Source: Paracoccus sp. IB05 (GTDB taxonomy: Bacteria > Pseudomonadota > Alphaproteobacteria > Rhodobacterales > Rhodobacteraceae). Taken from it: 64,000 nucleotides of DNA. Under the pieces are notes generated by a model, which worked only from the letters and a program-made list of their open reading frames with translations, made no database searches and had not been told where the DNA came from. This document shows positions 16,311 to 26,375 of this stretch, one piece after another. A program made the translations under genes and the position numbers. Position 1 is the stretch's first letter. Each line of letters starts with the position of its first letter. The stretch lies in assembly GCF_016405985.1 (NCBI RefSeq), contig NZ_JAEFCF010000004.1, positions 124,001 to 188,000 on the forward strand. Direction: 5' to 3'.

Positions 16311-17540
16311 TTACGCGCCCTGCACCAGGCTTTCGACCAGCGCGACCTGGGCCGGCAGGCAGACCCGCTTCAGATCATATTTCGCGATCACCTCCGCGCG
16401 GGCGCGGGCGCGGATCGGGTCAAACCGCCCGGGCTCGGCGAGGCATTCCGCAAGCTGGCGGGCCCAGGCCTTCTGGTCGAAGAAATCCACCAGAAGCCCG
16501 GTCTCGCCATGGCGGATCATCTCTTCGACCGGCGCGGTGCGCGAACCCACGACCAGGGCGCCTGCCGCCATTGCCTCGACCATCGACCAGGACAGAACGA
16601 AAGGATAGGTCAGATAGGCATGCGCGCGGCTGACCTGCATCAGCCGCAGATAATCGGCATAGGGCAGCTTGCCGGTGAAATGCACGCGGGACAGGTCAAG
16701 CCGGTCTTTCACTTCATCAAGGATGATATCCTTCCAGCCCTTGGCACCTTTCGGGGCGGCACCATAGCTCACCTCATCGCCGCCGACGATCACCACCTGG
16801 GCATTGGGGCGTTCGCGCATCAGGCGCGGCAGCATCCGCATGAAGATGTGATAGCCGCGATAGGGTTCGAGATTGCGGTTCACGAAGGTCAGCACCTCGT
16901 CTCCGGCCCGCAGCACCTGGCCCGATGGCGTGGTGAAATGCGCGCCCGGATCGGGGCGGAGGATGTCGGTATCGACGCCGTCAAAGATCACATCCACCAT
17001 CGGACGCAGTGTGGCGGGCAGCGTCGAGGCCTGCCATTCGGTCGGCGCGAGCCCGCGATCCGCATGGATCAGCGCCTGACCGAGATGCGCGGCGCGGCCC
17101 TGGGCGATCATCACCTGGTCAAAGCCGCCGGGCGAAAATTCGGGGTCAAAGCCCACATCCTGACCGGCGCCGCGATAGTAGAATTCGGAATAGACCAGCA
17201 GTTTCGCGTTGGGCCAGATCTCTTTCAGAAACAGCGTCTCGCCCCAGCCGGAATGGCCGATGATCAGATCGGGCGAGAACCCCTCGCGGTCGCGGATGGT
17301 CATGGCGGCGCGGGCCGCAACCACGCCCCGGTCGGAATGGGTGGTGTAATTGCGCCCCAGACGCGTGGCGCGGGGATCGACCGGGTCGGGCGTGAACTTG
17401 TAGCGCCAGGTTTTAACCGGCGAGGGCCGGTCATTTCCCTGATCGGTCAGCGCGCGGCAGTCATGTCCGCGCCGCACCAGTTCCGGTGCCAGATGCGGGA
17501 ACTGGCCGGGGAAATTCTGGTGGACAAAGAGGATCTTCAC
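16311..17540 (-). CDS. Glycosyltransferase family 4 protein
   Basis: 409 residues starting MKILFVHQNFPGQF. It has two Rossmann halves of the GT-B fold; the C-terminal half contains VTFVNRNLEPYRGYH, VVIVGGDEVSYG and a sugar-nucleotide site around residues 320-350 (SWSMVEAMAAGALVVGSRTAPVEEMI). It probably transfers a sugar to a surface glycan. Its start overlaps the stop of yejF by four bases, so it appears to be the last gene of the yej operon, an uncommon partnership of unknown meaning. Confidence 0.85.
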   Translation of the reverse strand: MKILFVHQNFPGQFPHLAPELVRRGHDCRALTDQGNDRPSPVKTWRYKFTPDPVDPRATRLGRNYTTHSDRGVVAARAAMTIRDREGFSPDLIIGHSGWGETLFLKEIWPNAKLLVYSEFYYRGAGQDVGFDPEFSPGGFDQVMIAQGRAAHLGQALIHADRGLAPTEWQASTLPATLRPMVDVIFDGVDTDILRPDPGAHFTTPSGQVLRAGDEVLTFVNRNLEPYRGYHIFMRMLPRLMRERPNAQVVIVGGDEVSYGAAPKGAKGWKDIILDEVKDRLDLSRVHFTGKLPYADYLRLMQVSRAHAYLTYPFVLSWSMVEAMAAGALVVGSRTAPVEEMIRHGETGLLVDFFDQKAWARQLAECLAEPGRFDPIRARARAEVIAKYDLKRVCLPAQVALVESLVQGA

Positions 17541-19186
17541 GCATCCTCCCCGAGGGAGCCTGTTGCAGCGCCTTCGGGAGCCTCTTCTGCGCTGACCGGG
17601 CGCAGATCACCAAAGGCGGCTTCCATCAGCGCGCGGGTGTAATCGCTGGCGGGGCGGCGGAAAACCTGTTCGGTCGTGCCGGATTCGACCACATCCCCCG
17701 CCCGCATCACCATGACCTTATGCGACATGGCGCGGATCACCCGCAGGTCATGGCTGATGAAGATATAGGCCAGCCCCCATTTCCGTTGCAGCCCGCGCAA
17801 TAGTTCGACGATCTGCACTTGCACCGTCATGTCGAGCGCCGAGGTCGGCTCGTCCAGCACCACAAGTTTGGGGCGCAGGATCATGGCGCGGGCAATGGCG
17901 ATGCGCTGCCGCTGCCCGCCGGAAAACTCATGCGGGTAGCGGGTCATCATCTCGGGGTCGAGCCCGACCTCTCGCATGATGTCCGTCACCATATCGCGCG
18001 GGTCGCGGCCCGGTTCGACGCCATGCACGCCGAGGCCTTCGGCGATGATCTGTTCCGCCGTCATCCGGGGCGAGAGGCTGCCGAACGGGTCCTGGAACAC
18101 GATCTGCATGTCGCGACGCAGATCGCGCAGCGCCTGGCCGCGCAGCCGCGAGATATCCTTGCCCATGAAAAAAACCGGCCCCTCCGAGCCGATCAGCCGC
18201 ATCAGGGCCAGCGCGAGCGTGGTTTTGCCAGAGCCGCTTTCGCCGACAATGCCCAAAGTTTCCCCGGCACGGACCGCGACATTGGCATCGTTCACGGCTT
18301 TCACATGCCCGACGGTGCGCTGGAGGAAGCCCTTGGTGATCGGGAACCAGACTTTCAGATGTTCCGAGCGCACCACTTCCGGGGCGTCAGGTGCCACCGG
18401 CTCGGGGTGGCCTGCGGCCTCGGCAGCAAGCAGTTTCTGCGTATAGGGGTGCTGCGGGTTGCCAAAGACCTCGGCCGCCGGCCCCTGTTCCACGATCACC
18501 CCGTTTTGCATCACGCAGACCCGGTCGGCGATGCGGCGCACGATGTTCAGGTCATGTGTGATGAACAAAAGGCTGAGGCCTTCCGAGGCTTTCAGTTCCG
18601 CCAGCAATTCAAGGATCTGCTTCTGGATCGTCACATCCAGCGCGGTGGTCGGCTCATCCGCGACCAGCAGCTCTGGCCCATTGGCCAGCGCCATGGCGAT
18701 CATGACGCGCTGGCGCTGCCCGCCCGAAAGTTGATGTGGCCAGGCGTTCAGCCGGCTTTCCGGGTCGCGGATGCCGACCCTGGTCAAAAGCTCAATCACC
18801 CGCGCCCGCGCTTTGGCCCCGCGCAGCCCCTGGTGCAGCTCCAGGCTTTCGGTGATCTGCCGCTCGATCGAATGGAGCGGGTTCAATGAGGTCATCGGCT
18901 CCTGAAAGATGAAGCTGATATCATCGCCCCGCAACTGGCGCAGCTCGGCCTCGGTCAGTTTCGCGATGTCGCGCCCCTGCCAGGAGATGGTGCCCGAGAC
19001 CGTGGCATTATCGGCCAGAAGCCGCACGGTCGACAGCGCGGTCACCGATTTCCCGGAACCGCTTTCGCCGACCAGGGCCACTGTCTCGCCCTTGCCCACA
19101 GAGAAAGACACGCCCTTCACCGCCTCGATCTGGCGACCGTCCTGGGAAAAGCTGACGCGCAGGTCTTTTACGTCAAGCAGGCTCAT
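17537..19186 (-). CDS. yejF: Peptide-type ABC importer, double ATP-binding protein
   Basis: 549 residues formed by two fused ATPase domains. Each has Walker A (GESGSGKS and GESGSGKTT), a signature (LSGGQRQR, FSGGQRQR) and Walker B (ADEPTTALD, LDEPTSALD). Each also carries the C-terminal oligopeptide-transporter extension. The fusion is the YejF form found with YejABE, which imports peptides and microcin-C-like compounds. It overlaps yejE by four bases. Confidence 0.92.
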   Translation of the reverse strand: MSLLDVKDLRVSFSQDGRQIEAVKGVSFSVGKGETVALVGESGSGKSVTALSTVRLLADNATVSGTISWQGRDIAKLTEAELRQLRGDDISFIFQEPMTSLNPLHSIERQITESLELHQGLRGAKARARVIELLTRVGIRDPESRLNAWPHQLSGGQRQRVMIAMALANGPELLVADEPTTALDVTIQKQILELLAELKASEGLSLLFITHDLNIVRRIADRVCVMQNGVIVEQGPAAEVFGNPQHPYTQKLLAAEAAGHPEPVAPDAPEVVRSEHLKVWFPITKGFLQRTVGHVKAVNDANVAVRAGETLGIVGESGSGKTTLALALMRLIGSEGPVFFMGKDISRLRGQALRDLRRDMQIVFQDPFGSLSPRMTAEQIIAEGLGVHGVEPGRDPRDMVTDIMREVGLDPEMMTRYPHEFSGGQRQRIAIARAMILRPKLVVLDEPTSALDMTVQVQIVELLRGLQRKWGLAYIFISHDLRVIRAMSHKVMVMRAGDVVESGTTEQVFRRPASDYTRALMEAAFGDLRPVSAEEAPEGAATGSLGEDA

Positions 19187-20292
19187 CGGAAGGTCTTTCT
19201 CGGGTCGAATGCATCGCGGATGCCTTCAAAGATGAAGATCAGCAGCGTCAGCATGATGGCGAAGGTGAAGAAGGCGACAAAGGCCAGATGCGGCGATTGC
19301 AGATTGGCCTGGGCCTGGCGCGAAAGCTGGCCAAGGGATGGCGCCGACAAGGGCAGGCCAAAGCCCAGGTAGTCGAGCATCGCCAGCGTGCCGATGGTGC
19401 CGGTGACCATGAAGGGCAGCATGGTCAGCGTGGCGACCATCGCATTGGGCAGCATATGGCGGAACATGATCTGGAGATCGGGCACCCCAAGGGCGCGGGC
19501 CGCCCGCACATATTCGAAATTCCGCGCGCGCAGGAATTCCGCGCGCACCACACCGACCAGCCCCGTCCAGCCAAACAGCACCAGAAGGAACACCATCAGC
19601 CAGAAGCTTTTCGCCCAGATCGCGGTCAGGATGATGATGACATAGATCGAGGGGATCGAGCCCCAGAGCTCGATCACGCGCTGGAAAATGAGGTCGGTCT
19701 TGCCGCCGAAATAGCCCTGGACCGCCCCCGCTGCGACACCGAAAAGCCCGTTCAGCACCGTGACGATCAGCGCGAAGGTGACGGAAAGGCGGAAGCCATA
19801 GATCACGCGGGCCAGCACGTCACGGCTGGCCTCATCGGTGCCCAGCCAGTTCTGCGCCGAGGGGCCGGCGGGGGCGCGCCCGCCGGTATCGACGATGGTG
19901 CTGTATTGATAGGGGAGCGGTGCCCAGAGGATCCAGCCCTTCCGGACCGGCTCGCCCATGACGGTGCCCTTCTCGTTCAGCTCGGCCATCACGGCCTCGG
20001 TGTCATTCTCACATTCCGCGCTGCCGCCGGTCATGATCAGGCATTGCACCTCGGGCTGGCGATAAGTGGCCTCGGTGCGCAGGACACCGCCAAAGCGGGT
20101 CTCGGGGTAGAATTTGAGGAAGGGCGTGTGCCAGCCGCCCTGATAGCGCACCAGCAGAGGCCGGTCATTGGCGATCAGCTCTGCCCCGAGCGTCAGCACA
20201 TAAAGCACGCCGAAAATGATCAGCGACCAGAAGGCGCGCCGGTTGGCTTTGAAATTGCGCCAGCGGCGCTGGTTCAGCGGCGAAAGTGCCAT
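19183..20292 (-). CDS. yejE: Peptide-type ABC importer permease
   Basis: 369 residues with an N-terminal TM after RNFKANRRAFWSLIIFG, a periplasmic domain of about 120 residues containing two cysteines (YRQPEVQCLIMTGGSAEC), then five TM segments. The permease loop carries ARALGVPDLQIMFRHMLPNAM (EAA motif). N-terminal domain and order match YejE/OppC-type permeases. It pairs with YejB to form the channel. Confidence 0.9.
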   Translation of the reverse strand: MALSPLNQRRWRNFKANRRAFWSLIIFGVLYVLTLGAELIANDRPLLVRYQGGWHTPFLKFYPETRFGGVLRTEATYRQPEVQCLIMTGGSAECENDTEAVMAELNEKGTVMGEPVRKGWILWAPLPYQYSTIVDTGGRAPAGPSAQNWLGTDEASRDVLARVIYGFRLSVTFALIVTVLNGLFGVAAGAVQGYFGGKTDLIFQRVIELWGSIPSIYVIIILTAIWAKSFWLMVFLLVLFGWTGLVGVVRAEFLRARNFEYVRAARALGVPDLQIMFRHMLPNAMVATLTMLPFMVTGTIGTLAMLDYLGFGLPLSAPSLGQLSRQAQANLQSPHLAFVAFFTFAIMLTLLIFIFEGIRDAFDPRKTFR

Positions 20293-21443
20293 CAGCCCGC
20301 CCTCTTCGAGAAATCAATACGGGGATCGACGAGCACATACATCAGATCCGAGATAATCCCCACGACCAGCCCGATCAGGCCAAAGGCAAACAGCGTGCCG
20401 AACATCACCGCAAAATCGCGTTCAATCGTGGCACGGTATAAAAGCAGCCCCAGACCGTCCAGCGTGAAGATCATCTCGATGATCAGCGATGAGCCGAAGA
20501 AAACCCCGAGGAACAGTGCCGGAAAGCCCGCAATCACGATCAGCATCGCATTGCGGAAGACATGGCCGTAAAGCACGCGACGTTCTGACAGGCCCTTGGC
20601 GCGGGCGGTCATGACATATTGCTTGCGGATCTCGTCAAGGAAACTGTTCTTGGTCAGAAGCGTCAGCGTCGCAAAGCTTGCGATCAGCTGCGCCGTCACC
20701 GGCAAAGTGATATGCCAGAGATAGTCGCCGACTTTGCCGATCCAGGACAGGCTGTCCCAGTTGTCCGATGTCAGCCCCCGCAGCGGGAACCATTGCCAGT
20801 AGGTGCCCCCGGCAAACAACACCATCAAGAGGATCGCAAACAGGAAGCCGGGGATCGCATAGGCGGCGATGATGATGCCCGAAGACCAGGTGTCGAACGA
20901 GGATCCGTCCTTCACCGCCTTGCGGATGCCCAGTGGGATCGAGATCAGATAGGCGATCAGCGTCGACCACAGGCCCAGCGTGATCGAGACCGGCATTTTC
21001 TCGATGATCAGATCGACGACCGAGATCTTGCGGAAAAAGCTCTCGCCAAAGTCAAAGCGGGCATAGTTCCACATCATGATGCCAAAGCGCTCCCAGAATG
21101 GGATCATTTCTTTGTGGCAGGCCTCGTTGCGGATGTCGCGTCTGCCGGTGAAACCATCGTCACAGATGATGCGGGCAAAGCCGAACTGCTCCTCAAGCTG
21201 TGCCCGGTATTCGGGTGACAGGCCTTGCGCGCCGGTATAGCCCGACTGGCCCGCATCGCCGGTTCCGGCATCGCCGCCCGCCCCGGCGATCCCTGCAATG
21301 GAATCGCCTGACCCTTGCAGCCGTGCCTCGATCTGATCCAGCGGGCCGCCCGGCACCACATTGGTGAGGGCGAAATTGATCAGCATGATGCCGAACAGGG
21401 TCGGGATCACCAGCAACAGCCGTCTGAGAATATAGGAGCCCAA
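20292..21443 (-). CDS. yejB: Peptide-type ABC importer permease
   Basis: 383 residues. TM1 is [20 protein letters not shown], then a periplasmic stretch with a glycine-rich insert (about residues 45-72, [15 protein letters not shown]), then the core permease with EAA segment [20 protein letters not shown]. OppB/YejB type. Its stop shares one base with the yejE start. The Gly/Asp-rich insert is an oddity of unknown effect. Confidence 0.9.
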   Translation of the reverse strand: MGSYILRRLLLVIPTLFGIMLINFALTNVVPGGPLDQIEARLQGSGDSIAGIAGAGGDAGTGDAGQSGYTGAQGLSPEYRAQLEEQFGFARIICDDGFTGRRDIRNEACHKEMIPFWERFGIMMWNYARFDFGESFFRKISVVDLIIEKMPVSITLGLWSTLIAYLISIPLGIRKAVKDGSSFDTWSSGIIIAAYAIPGFLFAILLMVLFAGGTYWQWFPLRGLTSDNWDSLSWIGKVGDYLWHITLPVTAQLIASFATLTLLTKNSFLDEIRKQYVMTARAKGLSERRVLYGHVFRNAMLIVIAGFPALFLGVFFGSSLIIEMIFTLDGLGLLLYRATIERDFAVMFGTLFAFGLIGLVVGIISDLMYVLVDPRIDFSKRAG

Positions 21444-21500
21444 GGTCGTCCCGCCTGTTCGTTCAAAATTCGGTCGTGAGAGGATCGGTCAGAAGAGAGA

Positions 21501-23549
21501 TCACTGTCGCAGCGCGCCACTGGCCTTCAGAGCAGCGGCTTTTTCCGCATTGACCCACCACCAGCTCAGCTCGCCCGTGGCATAGGGCGGCAGCACGGCG
21601 GGGTGTTCATACATGTCGTAATACGCGACCCAGACCTCGGGCTTGTGCCACATGGGCACGCGGAACCTGTCGGCGCGCAGCACCCGGTCAAGGGCATGAA
21701 CCGCTGTGGTGACCTCGTCGCGCGACTGTGCCGCGACGATGACATTGATCAGCCGGTCCACCGCCGGATCTTTCAGCCCGGCAAGGTTTCTGACCGAGAC
21801 ATCCGCCTCGGCCGATCCGATCCATTGTCGCAGGCCGGAATCGGGGAAGTAGTCAAAGACAAAGAAGGTGCTGGTGAAGTCGAAATCATAATCCGGGTTG
21901 CGGGTCCGCACCTCATATTGCGCGGAATCGATCTGGTTCACACCGGCATCGATGCCGACCGCGCGCAGGTTTTCGACAAAGGGCGCCAGGATCTTTTCAA
22001 AGGTCGGGTTGTCGTCGAGGATCTCAAGCCGCAGCGCCACGCCTTTCGCATTGCGGCGGATGCCTTTGTCATCCACCAGCCATCCCGCCTCATCGAGCAG
22101 TTTCGACGCCTTGAGGAGGGATTTCCGGTCCAGCAGCTTGCCGGCATCCGAGACGGGCTGCGAATAGGGCGCATCGGTCAGAATCCCGGGCGGCAGCAAC
22201 CCTTCCCCGACCAGGGGTTGCAACAGCGCGACCTCATCCGGCGCAGGCGGGCCTTCGGCCTGCAACCAGGAATTTTCCCAGAAGGAATTGATCCGCTGGT
22301 ATTTGCCGAAGAACAACGTGTCGTTGCTCCATTCGAAGTTGAACAGGATCGCGATCGCCTCGCGCAGCCGTGGATCCTGCCAGATGCCGCGGCGCAGGTT
22401 GAAGACCCAGGACTGGCCGTTGGAAACCCCGTCACGGGGCAGCTCTTCCTTGCGGACGCTGCCATTCAGCACGGCGGGGAAATCGTAGTTCAGCGACCAT
22501 TGCCGCGCGACGTTTTCCTGGCGGAACGTATAGGCGCCGCCTTTGAACCCTTCGAAACCGGCATTGGCCTCGGCGAAATATTCATAGCGGATCAGGTCGT
22601 AATTGTTCATGCCTATGCCGAAAGGCAGATCCTGCGCCCAGTAATCGGGATTGCGCCGATAGCTGATCGTGGTCGGGCTTTTCGCTGGCAGAACAGGCAC
22701 ATAGGCGCCGGTGCCAAGGAAGGGCTGCATCGAGCCCTGTTCGAGATCCATGTCCCGCGCTTCGTAATCGGCCTTTGAGAGGACCGGCAGTCCGCCAACC
22801 ATCGCGGGCAGGTGCCGGCTGGGCACACCGGGCTGGAAGGTGAACTTCACCCGCAGCGGGTCAAGCACCTCTGCCGAAGCCACCTGGGCCTCAAGCTGCG
22901 GGCGAAACTCGGCAAGGCCCTTGGTCAGAAAGACGTTGTAGGAAAACACCACATCTTCGGCGGTGAGGGCCGAGCCATCCGAGAACCGCACATCATCGCG
23001 CAGGTTGAAGATCACCCAGGAGCGGTCTTCGGGGAATTCCATCGTGGTGCACATGAAGCAATAGGATGAGCCGATCTCGTCGGCGGTGCCGGTCAGGATC
23101 CCTTCCAGCATCATCGTGGCGCCCTGGGCCGCGCGGCCCTGGACCGAGAAGGGGTTCATCGAATCATAGCCGTCCTGAATGGCCTGCATGCTGAATTCGC
23201 CGCCCTTCGGCGCATCGGGGTTCACATAGGGCAGGTAGGCCATATCCGCCGGATGCAGCAGCGTGTCGGAATTGAAGGTGGCAATCCCATGCGAGATGAT
23301 CACGCCGGTTTCGGCCTCAGCCGGAAGCTCCGCTGCATCGGCGGGCGCGGCTGTCGGCGTGACTTCGGCCGGTGCGGCCTCCTGGGCGCGCAGGGCCCCG
23401 GCGGTTATCAGGGCCGCAGCCAGCGTGAGGGTTCCGGTCAGCAGGACGGCATGCATCCGGGACTGGGGGGCGGGATCCCGGACCATGATCGCGGGTTTGC
23501 CCGCCAGCATCCGGCCTTTGTCGCCCCTGCGATCCGCCCTTGCCGCCAT
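21501..23549 (-). CDS. yejA: Extracellular peptide-binding protein of the Yej importer
   Basis: Up to 682 residues, SBP_bac_5 family. A signal peptide is visible at MHAVLLTGTLTLAAALITAGALRAQ, about 30 residues into the frame. The ATG at 23549 has a GGGGGA site, but ATGs at about 23510 and 23486 are also possible. The mature protein has the family block MNPFSVQGRAAQGATMM and the ligand-fold segments seen in YejA. It is the first gene of yejABEF and supplies peptides to the YejBE channel. Confidence 0.9.
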   Translation of the reverse strand: MAARADRRGDKGRMLAGKPAIMVRDPAPQSRMHAVLLTGTLTLAAALITAGALRAQEAAPAEVTPTAAPADAAELPAEAETGVIISHGIATFNSDTLLHPADMAYLPYVNPDAPKGGEFSMQAIQDGYDSMNPFSVQGRAAQGATMMLEGILTGTADEIGSSYCFMCTTMEFPEDRSWVIFNLRDDVRFSDGSALTAEDVVFSYNVFLTKGLAEFRPQLEAQVASAEVLDPLRVKFTFQPGVPSRHLPAMVGGLPVLSKADYEARDMDLEQGSMQPFLGTGAYVPVLPAKSPTTISYRRNPDYWAQDLPFGIGMNNYDLIRYEYFAEANAGFEGFKGGAYTFRQENVARQWSLNYDFPAVLNGSVRKEELPRDGVSNGQSWVFNLRRGIWQDPRLREAIAILFNFEWSNDTLFFGKYQRINSFWENSWLQAEGPPAPDEVALLQPLVGEGLLPPGILTDAPYSQPVSDAGKLLDRKSLLKASKLLDEAGWLVDDKGIRRNAKGVALRLEILDDNPTFEKILAPFVENLRAVGIDAGVNQIDSAQYEVRTRNPDYDFDFTSTFFVFDYFPDSGLRQWIGSAEADVSVRNLAGLKDPAVDRLINVIVAAQSRDEVTTAVHALDRVLRADRFRVPMWHKPEVWVAYYDMYEHPAVLPPYATGELSWWWVNAEKAAALKASGALRQ

Positions 23550-23645
23550 TCCATCCCCCGGTTTCTGCCCGCTCCGGATCGTGATGCTAAAGCCATGCCG
23601 CGCGGGGGGAAAGGCGCGAATGCGTTACTCTGGTGATGCAAGTAT

Positions 23646-23676
23646 GAAAAAGGCCGCACCAAAGGGTGCGGCCATT
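23646..23676 (-). terminator. Terminator of the cytochrome c552 gene
   Basis: A 9-bp stem (GGCCGCACC/GGTGCGGCC) with an AAAG loop is followed, on the minus strand, by a run of T (the AAAAA at 23647-23651 on the plus strand). It lies 40 bases beyond the cytochrome stop codon. Confidence 0.8.
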
Positions 23677-23715
23677 GTTTTCAGCGGTATTTTTCCCGGC
23701 TGGCGGGGAAATCCG

Positions 23716-24246
23716 TTACTTTTGCTGTTCCAGGAAGGCGATCAGGTTGATGCGCTCATCCTGTTTCGGCAGGCCTGCGAAGGACATCTTGGTATTGGCG
23801 GCAAAGGATTTCGGCGCGCGCAGGAAATGGTCCAGCTCTTCCGGATCCCATTTCGTGCCATCGGTGCCGTGATCCGCCATCGAGGAGGAATAGGCAAAGC
23901 CTGCAGCGCTGGCAATCTGGCGGCCAACCACACCGTTCAGATGCGGGCCGGTGCCGTCGGTGCCATCAAGCTTGTGGCAGGCCTTGCATTTGTTGAAGAC
24001 CTTTTCGCCCTTGGCCGGATCTGCCGTCGCCATCAGCGCGGCGATATCGACCACTTCGGCCGGTTCCTCGCCGCCGGCGGCTGCGCCGGTGTCAATCGTA
24101 TAGGCCTGAGCGACCTCTTCGCCATGACCGCCGCCATGCGGCGCGGTGCTGTAAAGTGCAGACGCAGCCCAGCCCCCCAGCAGCAGCACGAGAAGTGCGC
24201 CACAGACAGCTCCGGTCGCCTTGGTCATCGTCATTGTGTCGAACAT
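23716..24246 (-). CDS. cycM: Membrane-anchored c-type cytochrome (c552 / cytochrome cy type)
   Basis: 176 residues. An uncleaved N-terminal anchor (about residues 11-32, [21 protein letters not shown]) is followed by a flexible acidic linker (33-70) and one class I cytochrome c domain. The haem is attached at CKACH and the likely Met ligand is in TKMSFAGLP. Anchor, linker and haem domain match Paracoccus c552 and Rhodobacter cytochrome cy, which carry electrons from the bc1 complex to terminal oxidases. It sits 2.1 kb from the cbb3 operon, a likely acceptor. Confidence 0.92.
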   Translation of the reverse strand: MFDTMTMTKATGAVCGALLVLLLGGWAASALYSTAPHGGGHGEEVAQAYTIDTGAAAGGEEPAEVVDIAALMATADPAKGEKVFNKCKACHKLDGTDGTGPHLNGVVGRQIASAAGFAYSSSMADHGTDGTKWDPEELDHFLRAPKSFAANTKMSFAGLPKQDERINLIAFLEQQK

Positions 24247-24370
24247 GTCGAACGCATCCCTTGGTCGTCTTGCCCGGTATTAGCCGCTTCCCTGCATGGC
24301 TTGCAAGGTGTAGGAGCGCGACCAATCGCCTCTCATGTGCGAAACCCGCGATTTTTCAGGAGTTCATGCC

Positions 24371-25225
24371 ATGTCCGCATCGGTCGCCGACACCAGATCC
24401 GGCCTGATTTCCTTCCAGGGCGAGCCTGGCGCCTATTCGCACCAGGCCTGCGCCCAGGCGCGGCCCGGGATGGAGGTGCTGCCCTGCGGCACTTTCGAGG
24501 AGGTGGTCGAATCTGTCCGCGACGGCCGGGCGGATCTGGGGATGCTTGCGGTCGAGAACTCGACCTATGGCCGGGTGGCGGATGTGCACAGCCTGTTGCC
24601 GAATTCGGGCCTGCATATCATCGACGAGACTTTCGTGCGGGTGCATGTGAACCTTCTGGGGGTCAAAGGCGCGCGCGTGGCGGATGTGCGTGAGGCGCAT
24701 GGCCATGTGGTGATCCTGCCGCAATGCGCGGGCTTCCTGAGAGAGCACAATATCCGCGGCGTGATCAGTTCGGACAATGCCAAGGCCGCGCGTGAGGCGG
24801 CGGAGGCGAATGACCCGTCCCATGCGGCGCTGGCGAGCGAGCTGGCGGCCGAAATCTACGGGCTCGACGTGCTGGCCCGCCATATCGAGGATCACGCGAA
24901 CAACACCACCCGCTTTCTGGTGATGAGCCGCGACCCCGATCACCGGCGCCGGGCCGAAAAAATGGTCACCACCTTCACCTTCCAGGTCAGGAACATTCCG
25001 GCGGCGCTTTACAAGGCGCTTGGCGGCTTCGCGACCAATGGCGTCAACATGACCAAGCTGGAAAGCTATATGGTCGGCGGCCATTTCACCGCCACCGCCT
25101 TTTACGCCGATGTCGAGGGCCATCCCGAAGATCCGGCGCTGGCGCGGGCACTGGAGGAACTGAGCTATTTCACCACCGAGCTGAATATCCTCGGTGTCTA
25201 TCCGGCCTCTGGCGAGCGGCGCTGA
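24371..25225 (+). CDS. pheA: Prephenate dehydratase
   Basis: About 284 residues from the ATG at 24371, which has an AGGAG site. The in-frame start at 24335 is inferior. The dehydratase domain opens with ISFQGEPGAYSHQA and holds the catalytic motif NNTTRFLV. The C-terminal ACT domain (from about residue 200, ALYKALGGFATNGVNMTKLE) provides phenylalanine feedback. It converts prephenate to phenylpyruvate. No chorismate mutase domain is present, so it is the monofunctional form. Confidence 0.95.
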   Translation: MSASVADTRSGLISFQGEPGAYSHQACAQARPGMEVLPCGTFEEVVESVRDGRADLGMLAVENSTYGRVADVHSLLPNSGLHIIDETFVRVHVNLLGVKGARVADVREAHGHVVILPQCAGFLREHNIRGVISSDNAKAAREAAEANDPSHAALASELAAEIYGLDVLARHIEDHANNTTRFLVMSRDPDHRRRAEKMVTTFTFQVRNIPAALYKALGGFATNGVNMTKLESYMVGGHFTATAFYADVEGHPEDPALARALEELSYFTTELNILGVYPASGERR

Positions 25226-25249
25226 GCCGCCCGCCACGGCTCCGGGCGC

Positions 25250-26095
25250 TTAATGTGCCATGAAAACAGGGACTTCGGCGCTTTCCAGCATATTGCGGGT
25301 GGCGCCGCCGAGAATCGCCTCGCGGAACCGGGAATGACCGTAGGCCCCCATCACCAGCAGATCGGCGCCAATATCCTGGCATTGCCGCGCCAGCACATCC
25401 GAGACGCGCGGCAGCGTGCGGGCCAGCACGGAAACCTCGGCCCTGACCCCGTGACGCACCAGCATCTGGCACAGATTGCCACCGGGATCTGATCGTTCGG
25501 GCCCGTTCGCCGATGGGTCGACCACGGTGATCACCACCTGTTCGGCGCGCTTGAGCAAAGGCATCGCGCGGCGCGCGGCCACCATTGCCTCGCGGCTTTG
25601 ATTCCAGGCCAGGACGACCCGTTTCGGCAAAGCCGCGGGCAGACCGGATGCGGGCAGCACCAGCACCGGCGCCGCGCCGTCGAACAGGGCGGATTCAAGC
25701 ACCGCCTCGCCTTCGGCGCCCTGGTCATCGCCATAGGGTTGCGGCAACACCACCAGATCGCTGTAGCGCGCGCGGGCGCCGACCAGCTCTCCCAGAGCGC
25801 CCAGCTGGCAGACCGCCGAATCAAGCGACCAGCGCAGGTCCTGGCCCTGGGCTTCAAGCGCCGCGCGCAGGTATTTCTCGTGCTGCGCCGCCTCTTCGGC
25901 GGCGCGTTCCATCGCCACCTGCATGATCACCGCACCGGTGCCGATATAGGCATAACCCAGCTGCGAGCGGTCCACCCCGAGCGCGAGCGTTTCAAGATGC
26001 GCATCCATCGCGAGCGCGAGCTTCGTCCCCGCATCGACGGCGGTGCGCGTGCCAGTCTCTGAACTGGCGATGGTGAGAAGCGATTTATAGGCCAT
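25250..26095 (-). CDS. Universal stress protein, tandem Usp domains
   Basis: About 281 residues from the ATG at 26095 (MAYKSLLTIASS), with a GGGAG site. The start at 26128 is less likely. The first Usp-like half is divergent; the second ends with DLLVMGAYGHSRFREAILGGATRNML, which contains the ATP-binding G-x2-G-x9-G-[ST]-like motif. A Usp gene divergent from ccoN is common in this group. An FNR box 73 bp upstream suggests induction at low oxygen. Confidence 0.88.
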   Translation of the reverse strand: MAYKSLLTIASSETGTRTAVDAGTKLALAMDAHLETLALGVDRSQLGYAYIGTGAVIMQVAMERAAEEAAQHEKYLRAALEAQGQDLRWSLDSAVCQLGALGELVGARARYSDLVVLPQPYGDDQGAEGEAVLESALFDGAAPVLVLPASGLPAALPKRVVLAWNQSREAMVAARRAMPLLKRAEQVVITVVDPSANGPERSDPGGNLCQMLVRHGVRAEVSVLARTLPRVSDVLARQCQDIGADLLVMGAYGHSRFREAILGGATRNMLESAEVPVFMAH

Positions 26096-26167
26096 GACCC
26101 GTCTCCCGCAGGGTTGTCGGAGGTTCATTCACAACCATAACGCTAGAGGCCCGGCCCGGGTTCCGCT

Positions 26168-26181
26168 TTGATGGAGGTCAA
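26168..26181. promoter_or_regulatory. FNR box near the usp gene
   Basis: TTGATGGAGGTCAA, one mismatch from the palindromic consensus, lies in the divergent usp-ccoN intergenic region, centred about 80 bp upstream of the usp start. It is best placed to serve usp, though it may add to ccoN control. Confidence 0.8.
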
Positions 26182-26256
26182 ATTCCCGTGCGTGTCCGAT
26201 GCCGTGTCCGATGCTGTGTTTCAGGCCGTGGCAAGATGCCACAGCGCCTGGACGTG

Positions 26257-26270
26257 TTGACGCAGATCAA
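26257..26270. promoter_or_regulatory. FNR box upstream of ccoN
   Basis: TTGACGCAGATCAA is centred about 112 bp upstream of the ccoN start. The same sequence, in reverse orientation, is the fnrL-hemN box. It should make ccoNOQP FnrL-dependent. Confidence 0.88.
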
Positions 26271-26375
26271 GGCGCGCGCCCCACGTCTATAGCACAAGGC
26301 AGACAGTCCGGAGGTCTGTCAGGGGGGATCCAACCCCCCCTCAGACGCCGTGGATATAAGACGAGGGAACGCCTT

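Noticed and set aside
26199-26375. N-terminal extension of ccoN
   Set aside because: It would cover the FNR box and promoter; the ATG at 26376 has a good ribosome site and the normal CcoN beginning.
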